Part shown: in pieces, positions 60,400 to 64,000 of the stretch | Numbering within the stretch: position 1 is the first letter of the stretch | Layout of the letters: each line of letters starts with the position of its first letter | Assembly: GCF_900113065.1 (NCBI RefSeq) | Contig: NZ_FOOA01000017.1 | Span: 29,131-93,130, forward strand | DNA length: 64,000 nucleotides | DNA from: Aureimonas phyllosphaerae | GTDB taxonomy: Bacteria > Pseudomonadota > Alphaproteobacteria > Rhizobiales > Rhizobiaceae | Direction: 5' to 3' | Notes under the pieces: generated by a model | Seen by the model: only the letters and a program-made list of their open reading frames with translations | Databases searched by the model: none | What the model was told of the DNA's origin: nothing | Position numbers and translations under genes: made by a program

Positions 60400-61317
60400 G
60401 TGACCCGCGCCAACCCGCTTCTCACCGGCATCCTCCTCACCATCGTGGCGGGGGCGCTGTTTGCGGGCATGGATTCGCTCGGCAAGCATCTGTCAACCCT
60501 CCTGCCGGTGATGCAGGTGATCTGGGGCCGCTATGTCGTCCAGACCGTGGTGATGACGGCCTGGCTCGGCGCGACCACGGGGACGCGCTTCCTGCGCACA
60601 TCGCATCCCATCCTGCAGCTGACGCGCGGCCTCCTCCTCCTCGCCTGCACCTTCCTGATGTACGAGGCCCTGTCGCGCGTGCCGCTGGCGGACGCGACCG
60701 CCGTGCTCTTCTTCAGCCCGATCATGGTGACGGTCCTGTCCGTCGCGCTGCTCGGCGAGCGGATCGGTCTCCATCGCATCGCGGCGGTGCTGGCCGGCTT
60801 CTGCGGCATGCTCCTGATCCTGCGGCCGGGGATCGGCAGCTTCCACCCCGCCCTCTTCCTGGTTCTGGCCGCGGCGGTCCTCAACGCGGTCTACCTGATC
60901 CTGACGCGGCGCCTTGCGGGACGCGAGGATGCCGCCTCGACGCAGTTCAACACCACCGCCTTCGGCACCGTCGTCATGTCGGCCGTCGTCATTCCGGTTT
61001 GGCAGACGCCGGATGCCGCGACGATGGCGCTACTCCTTGCGATCGGCCTCCTCGGTACGGTCGGGCACTTCCTCCTCGTCTCGGCCTTCCGCTACGCCTC
61101 CGCCTCGCTGCTCTCCCCCTTCCTTTATACGCAGGTGCTGGTGGCCGCGGGCGTCAGCGTCGTGCTCTTCGGCGATCCCCTGCATGGGGCGACGATCGCG
61201 GGCACCGCCGTCCTGGTCGCGAGCGGCCTCTACATCTGGTGGCGCGAGAACCGGACGCGGCGCACGGCGCGTGAGATCGATCCGGCCGTGCGTGCCGACA
61301 TCCACCCCGGCGACTGA
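60400..61317 (+). CDS. EamA-family (DMT) membrane transporter
   Basis: GTG 60400 gives 305 aa with about ten hydrophobic segments arranged as two EamA repeats (LADATAVLFFSPIMVTVLSV in the first and the corresponding SASLLSPFLYTQVLVAAG in the second). The family exports small metabolites or amino acids; the substrate is unknown. A strong terminator lies just downstream. Confidence 0.88.
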   Translation: MTRANPLLTGILLTIVAGALFAGMDSLGKHLSTLLPVMQVIWGRYVVQTVVMTAWLGATTGTRFLRTSHPILQLTRGLLLLACTFLMYEALSRVPLADATAVLFFSPIMVTVLSVALLGERIGLHRIAAVLAGFCGMLLILRPGIGSFHPALFLVLAAAVLNAVYLILTRRLAGREDAASTQFNTTAFGTVVMSAVVIPVWQTPDAATMALLLAIGLLGTVGHFLLVSAFRYASASLLSPFLYTQVLVAAGVSVVLFGDPLHGATIAGTAVLVASGLYIWWRENRTRRTAREIDPAVRADIHPGD

Positions 61318-61335
61318 ACCCCGTCCGAAACGACG

Positions 61336-61368
61336 AAGGCCCGGACGCTGTCGCCGCGTCCGGGCCTT
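61336..61368. terminator. Bidirectional terminator between the EamA and TonB receptor genes
   Basis: AAGGCCCGGACGC and GCGTCCGGGCCTT form a perfect 13-base stem with a seven-base loop, lying between two convergent genes that end at 61317 and 61394. Confidence 0.85.
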
Positions 61369-61393
61369 TGACCGTCGATCGCGGTTTTCGCGC

Positions 61394-63589
61394 CTACCAG
61401 TTCATGTGCGCCTTGACGACGAACTCGCGACCCTGCCCGTAGGCACAGGTCAAGGCGCCCTGGCAGCCCGACACGTAGCGCTTGTCGAAGAGGTTGTTGA
61501 CGTTCAGCGACAGGCCGCGGTCGTCCCGCTCGTAGCGAATCGCCGCGTCCACCAGCGTCGCGTCGGGCACGGTCAGCGTGTTCTGGTTGTCGGCATAGGA
61601 CTCGCCGACATAGCGAAGGCCGAGGCCCGCCGAGAGCCCTTCGAGGGAGCCGCTCGTCACCGTGTAGTCGGCCCAGGCGGAGGCGGTCACGTCCGGGATC
61701 AGGAACGGCTGGTTGCCGATGAGGGCCGGATCGATGTCGTCGGTGATCTCGAGGTCAAGCGCAGTGAAGGCGGCCGTCAGCTTCCAGTTCTCGGTCAGGT
61801 TGGCCTTCGCCTCGAGCTCGACGCCGCGCGACTGCACCTCGCCGATCGGAACCGGCAGGAAGGTCAGGGGATCGGTCTGAACCACGTTGCGGCGGGTCAG
61901 GTCGAACACGGACGCGGTGAACGTGCCGTCGAAGAAGGTCGGGTCGTATTTCACGCCCGCCTCGTATTGCTCACCCTTCTGGTTCTCCACCGGCCGGCCG
62001 TCACCCGCGGTGCCGATCTGCGGATTGAAGAAGGTTGCGACCGAGACGTAAGGGGTGATGTCGTTTTCGAACTCGTAGGCGAGGCCCGCGCGGCCGGACA
62101 GCGCGCCCTCGTTGCCGTCGTAGTCGGCGTTCCCGGCGAGGCGGTCGTCGCGGTCGATCCAGACCCGGTCGTAGCGCGCGTTCAGCGTCGCGATGACGCC
62201 GCCGATCTTGGCCTGCTCCTGCGCATAGAAGCCAAGCTGGTCGAGCGTGATCGTCTCGTCGATATAGGGCGCGAAGAGCGGCGGCAGCGGCGTGCCGTAG
62301 CGCGGGCGGATCGGGTCGAGCGGCGCGGCCGAACCCGACGCCTGCACCTGATCGATCCGGTAGTGCTTGTAGTCGAGGCCGGCGAGAAGTGTGTGATCCA
62401 CCGCGCCCGTCGCGAACGCCATCGTCGCCGAGTTGTCGGTCGTTAGCTGGTCGGCCGTGGTGTCGTGCGCGAAATTCAGACGCCCGAGGATCGAGTTGGC
62501 ATCGACGGGTTCGGGCAGAAAACCGGTACCGGTCGCCGGATCGTAGAAGCCGAAGGTGTAGGGTCCGAACTCCTCGCGCTCGGTTCGCGCATAGCGCGTC
62601 TTCGAGCGCAGGGTGAGGCCGTCCCCCGCCTCCTTCTCGAACTCGTAGCCGAGGAGGGTCTGGCGGCCGACGAACTTGTCGACGTCGGGTTCGCCATAGA
62701 ACAGGTCGCGGGGGATGCGTCCGAACGGGGCATCGACCACGGTGCCCTCATAGGGGAAGAAGCCGTTGGTGTGGCGCAGGTTGTCGTACTGGAAGAAGCC
62801 GTAGAGATCGAGGCGCGTCTCGGCGTCCGGCTCGTAGGCCACCATCGGCGCGATCATGCCGCGAAAGTTTTCAGCATAGTCGGTCTGCGTCTCGCCGCCC
62901 TTCACGCGCCCGAGGACGCGGATGCTCCAAGGCCCGTCCTCGGCGCCGAGCTTGTCGCCCATGTCGAAGGCGAAGGAGCCGTTGGGATCGTCGGTGAGCG
63001 ACCCCTCGACATAGCGGAGCCGCTCGCCCGTCGCGCGCTTCGAGATCTGGTTGACGATGCCGCCGGGGTTCGAGCCGCCGTAGAGGACCGACGCGGGCCC
63101 GCGCAGGACCTCGACGCGCTCGAGCAGGAACGGATCGATCGAGAAACCGGCAAAGCCGTATTGGTAGAGATTGAGGCCGTCGAGATAGACACCGGTCTGG
63201 GTCGCGTCGAAGCCGCGGATGTAGAACCAGTCGGTGTCGGAATCGAACCCGAAGGGCTGGGTGAAGACGCCCGCCGTATAGCGCAGCGCCTCGTCCACCT
63301 TCTGCGTGCCCCGGTCCTCGAACTCCTCGCGCCCGATCACGGAGACCGATTGCGGCAGTTCGGCGAGCGGCGTCGAGGTCTTGGAGCCCGTGGTCGTCGC
63401 GCGGGCGACGTATCCCTCGACCGGCGCGGTCCCCGCAGCCTGCGAGCCGGAAATCCCATCGCCCCCCGTGCCGGCGCCCTCGACCACGACGGTGTCGAGC
63501 TCGACGGTCGCGGTCTGCGCTTGGGCGCCAACCCCGAGACCGAGGGCGATAGCGGTGGTCGTCAGAAACAGGCGAGAGGAGGGACGCAC
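61394..63589 (-). CDS. TonB-dependent siderophore receptor
   Basis: The start is GTG 63589 with GGAAG seven bases upstream; 731 aa. It has a signal peptide (RLFLTTTAIALGLGVGAQA), a TonB-box-like VELDTVVVEG and a plug domain (LPQSVSVIGREEFEDRG, then WFYIRGFDATQTGVYLDGL and LERVEVLRGPASVLYGGSNP). A 22-strand barrel ends NVNNLFDKRYVSGC and the terminal Trp. It resembles FhuA/FoxA-type ferric hydroxamate receptors. A paralogous fragment lies within the transposon at 16525. Confidence 0.93.
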   Translation of the reverse strand: MRPSSRLFLTTTAIALGLGVGAQAQTATVELDTVVVEGAGTGGDGISGSQAAGTAPVEGYVARATTTGSKTSTPLAELPQSVSVIGREEFEDRGTQKVDEALRYTAGVFTQPFGFDSDTDWFYIRGFDATQTGVYLDGLNLYQYGFAGFSIDPFLLERVEVLRGPASVLYGGSNPGGIVNQISKRATGERLRYVEGSLTDDPNGSFAFDMGDKLGAEDGPWSIRVLGRVKGGETQTDYAENFRGMIAPMVAYEPDAETRLDLYGFFQYDNLRHTNGFFPYEGTVVDAPFGRIPRDLFYGEPDVDKFVGRQTLLGYEFEKEAGDGLTLRSKTRYARTEREEFGPYTFGFYDPATGTGFLPEPVDANSILGRLNFAHDTTADQLTTDNSATMAFATGAVDHTLLAGLDYKHYRIDQVQASGSAAPLDPIRPRYGTPLPPLFAPYIDETITLDQLGFYAQEQAKIGGVIATLNARYDRVWIDRDDRLAGNADYDGNEGALSGRAGLAYEFENDITPYVSVATFFNPQIGTAGDGRPVENQKGEQYEAGVKYDPTFFDGTFTASVFDLTRRNVVQTDPLTFLPVPIGEVQSRGVELEAKANLTENWKLTAAFTALDLEITDDIDPALIGNQPFLIPDVTASAWADYTVTSGSLEGLSAGLGLRYVGESYADNQNTLTVPDATLVDAAIRYERDDRGLSLNVNNLFDKRYVSGCQGALTCAYGQGREFVVKAHMNW

Positions 63590-63638
63590 GGGCAACTTCC
63601 AGATGGCAGGATGGCTTCCCCTGCATCCCAAGGAATAT

Positions 63639-63655
63639 ATGACTCTTCAAGTCAT
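63639..63655. promoter_or_regulatory. Palindrome upstream of the siderophore receptor
   Basis: ATGACT and AGTCAT flank CTTCA, 50 bases before the receptor start, in an AT-rich stretch. Position and symmetry fit an iron-regulator operator (Fur/RirA/Irr type), but it does not match a box I know exactly. Confidence 0.45.
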
Positions 63656-63767
63656 GATTTTTCCACTAAGTCGCTGAGCGCCTCCCCTGTGGCCTTCGCG
63701 CATCAATCACGGTCGGCATGCAAGGGAACCTGACGGCTGCGTTCGGCGTCCCCTTCATAACGAGGGG

Positions 63768-64000
63768 ATGACAGGCAAACGCATGAGCGAGCGAATTTCG
63801 AGACTGGGTTTCCCGGTCAAGGTGATGGGGAAGCCGGACCTCAAGAGCAACGACGCGCGGCGTCCGGCGAACAATCCGCATCTGAAGGTGTCGCTGGATT
63901 ACATCGACCGGATTCTTGACTACTGCGGTCGGAACGATGTTGGGCTGTATCGGATGTCGTCGGACATTGCGCCCTATGCGACGCATCCGGACATGCCGCA
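63768..64000 (+). CDS. UV-damage endonuclease, N-terminal part (cut by window end)
   Basis: From ATG 63768 (or 63783, MSERISRLGFPVKVMG) the frame stays open to the window end. The sequence matches the UvdE/UvsE family start: RLGFPVKVMGKPDLKSNDAR, then NNPHLKVSLDYIDRILDYC and YRMSSDIAPYATHPDMP. The enzyme nicks DNA 5' to UV photoproducts. The start is not settled: GAGGGG lies directly against 63768 and far from 63783. Confidence 0.85.
   Translation, partial: MTGKRMSERISRLGFPVKVMGKPDLKSNDARRPANNPHLKVSLDYIDRILDYCGRNDVGLYRMSSDIAPYATHPDMP

Overview
The window is high-GC DNA from an alphaproteobacterium, probably Hyphomicrobiales. This is inferred from coding style, gene order and an initiator tRNA typical of the class; no species can be named. 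Two ordinary chromosomal segments flank one large mobile element.

Left chromosomal part (1 to about 11732): a sugar-related operon (Gfo/Idh/MocA dehydrogenase, ABC ATPase, ROK kinase, CutC); a saccharopine/lysine-dehydrogenase-like gene divergent from an Lrp regulator; two exported beta-propeller proteins; and eptA-dgkA divergent from a two-component system, a lipid A modification locus.

Mobile element (11738 to 55673, 43.9 kb): a Tn7-like transposon. Its ends share a 26-position imperfect terminal inverted repeat starting TATCC, and it is flanked by the 5-bp direct repeat CCAAG. Removing it restores a bidirectional terminator hairpin just downstream of the tRNA-fMet gene, so insertion was into the hairpin loop. 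The transposition operon tnsA-tnsB-tnsC-tniQ is on the minus strand (51395 to 45346). No Cas genes, tyrosine integrase or phage genes are seen.

Cargo from left to right: (a) two uncharacterised genes near the left end; (b) an AT-richer patch with a lipoprotein and a small protein; (c) degenerate DNA, including the 3' end of a TonB receptor gene; (d) an XRE regulator with a palindromic operator repeated in front of an operon that encodes two small proteins, a catalytically dead FtsH-like paralogue, an active-looking AAA+/M41 protease and a DEDDh exonuclease; (e) a 21-kb region (23.4 to 44.8 kb) of two divergent operons. The plus operon encodes a UvrD-like helicase, a DrmA-like helicase and a DrmB-like DUF1998 protein. 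The minus operon encodes an unknown 833-aa protein, a SNF2 (DrmD-like) helicase, a DGQHR (DndB-like) protein, a radical SAM protein, two GHKL (MORC/Hsp90-like) ATPases and a PIN-like nuclease. I read (e) as a candidate anti-phage or DNA-modification system related to DISARM but lacking its methyltransferase and PLD nuclease. The second GHKL gene continues past its stop through a possible -1 frameshift at A AAA AAT. (f) Between tnsA and the right end lies a three-gene operon ending in a MinD/ParA-like ATPase, followed by six direct repeats on a 21-bp period.

Right chromosomal part (55674 to 64000): tRNA-fMet, a long-chain acyl-CoA ligase, a gamma-carbonic-anhydrase-like protein, RecQ, an EamA transporter, a TonB-dependent siderophore receptor, and the start of a UV-damage endonuclease gene.
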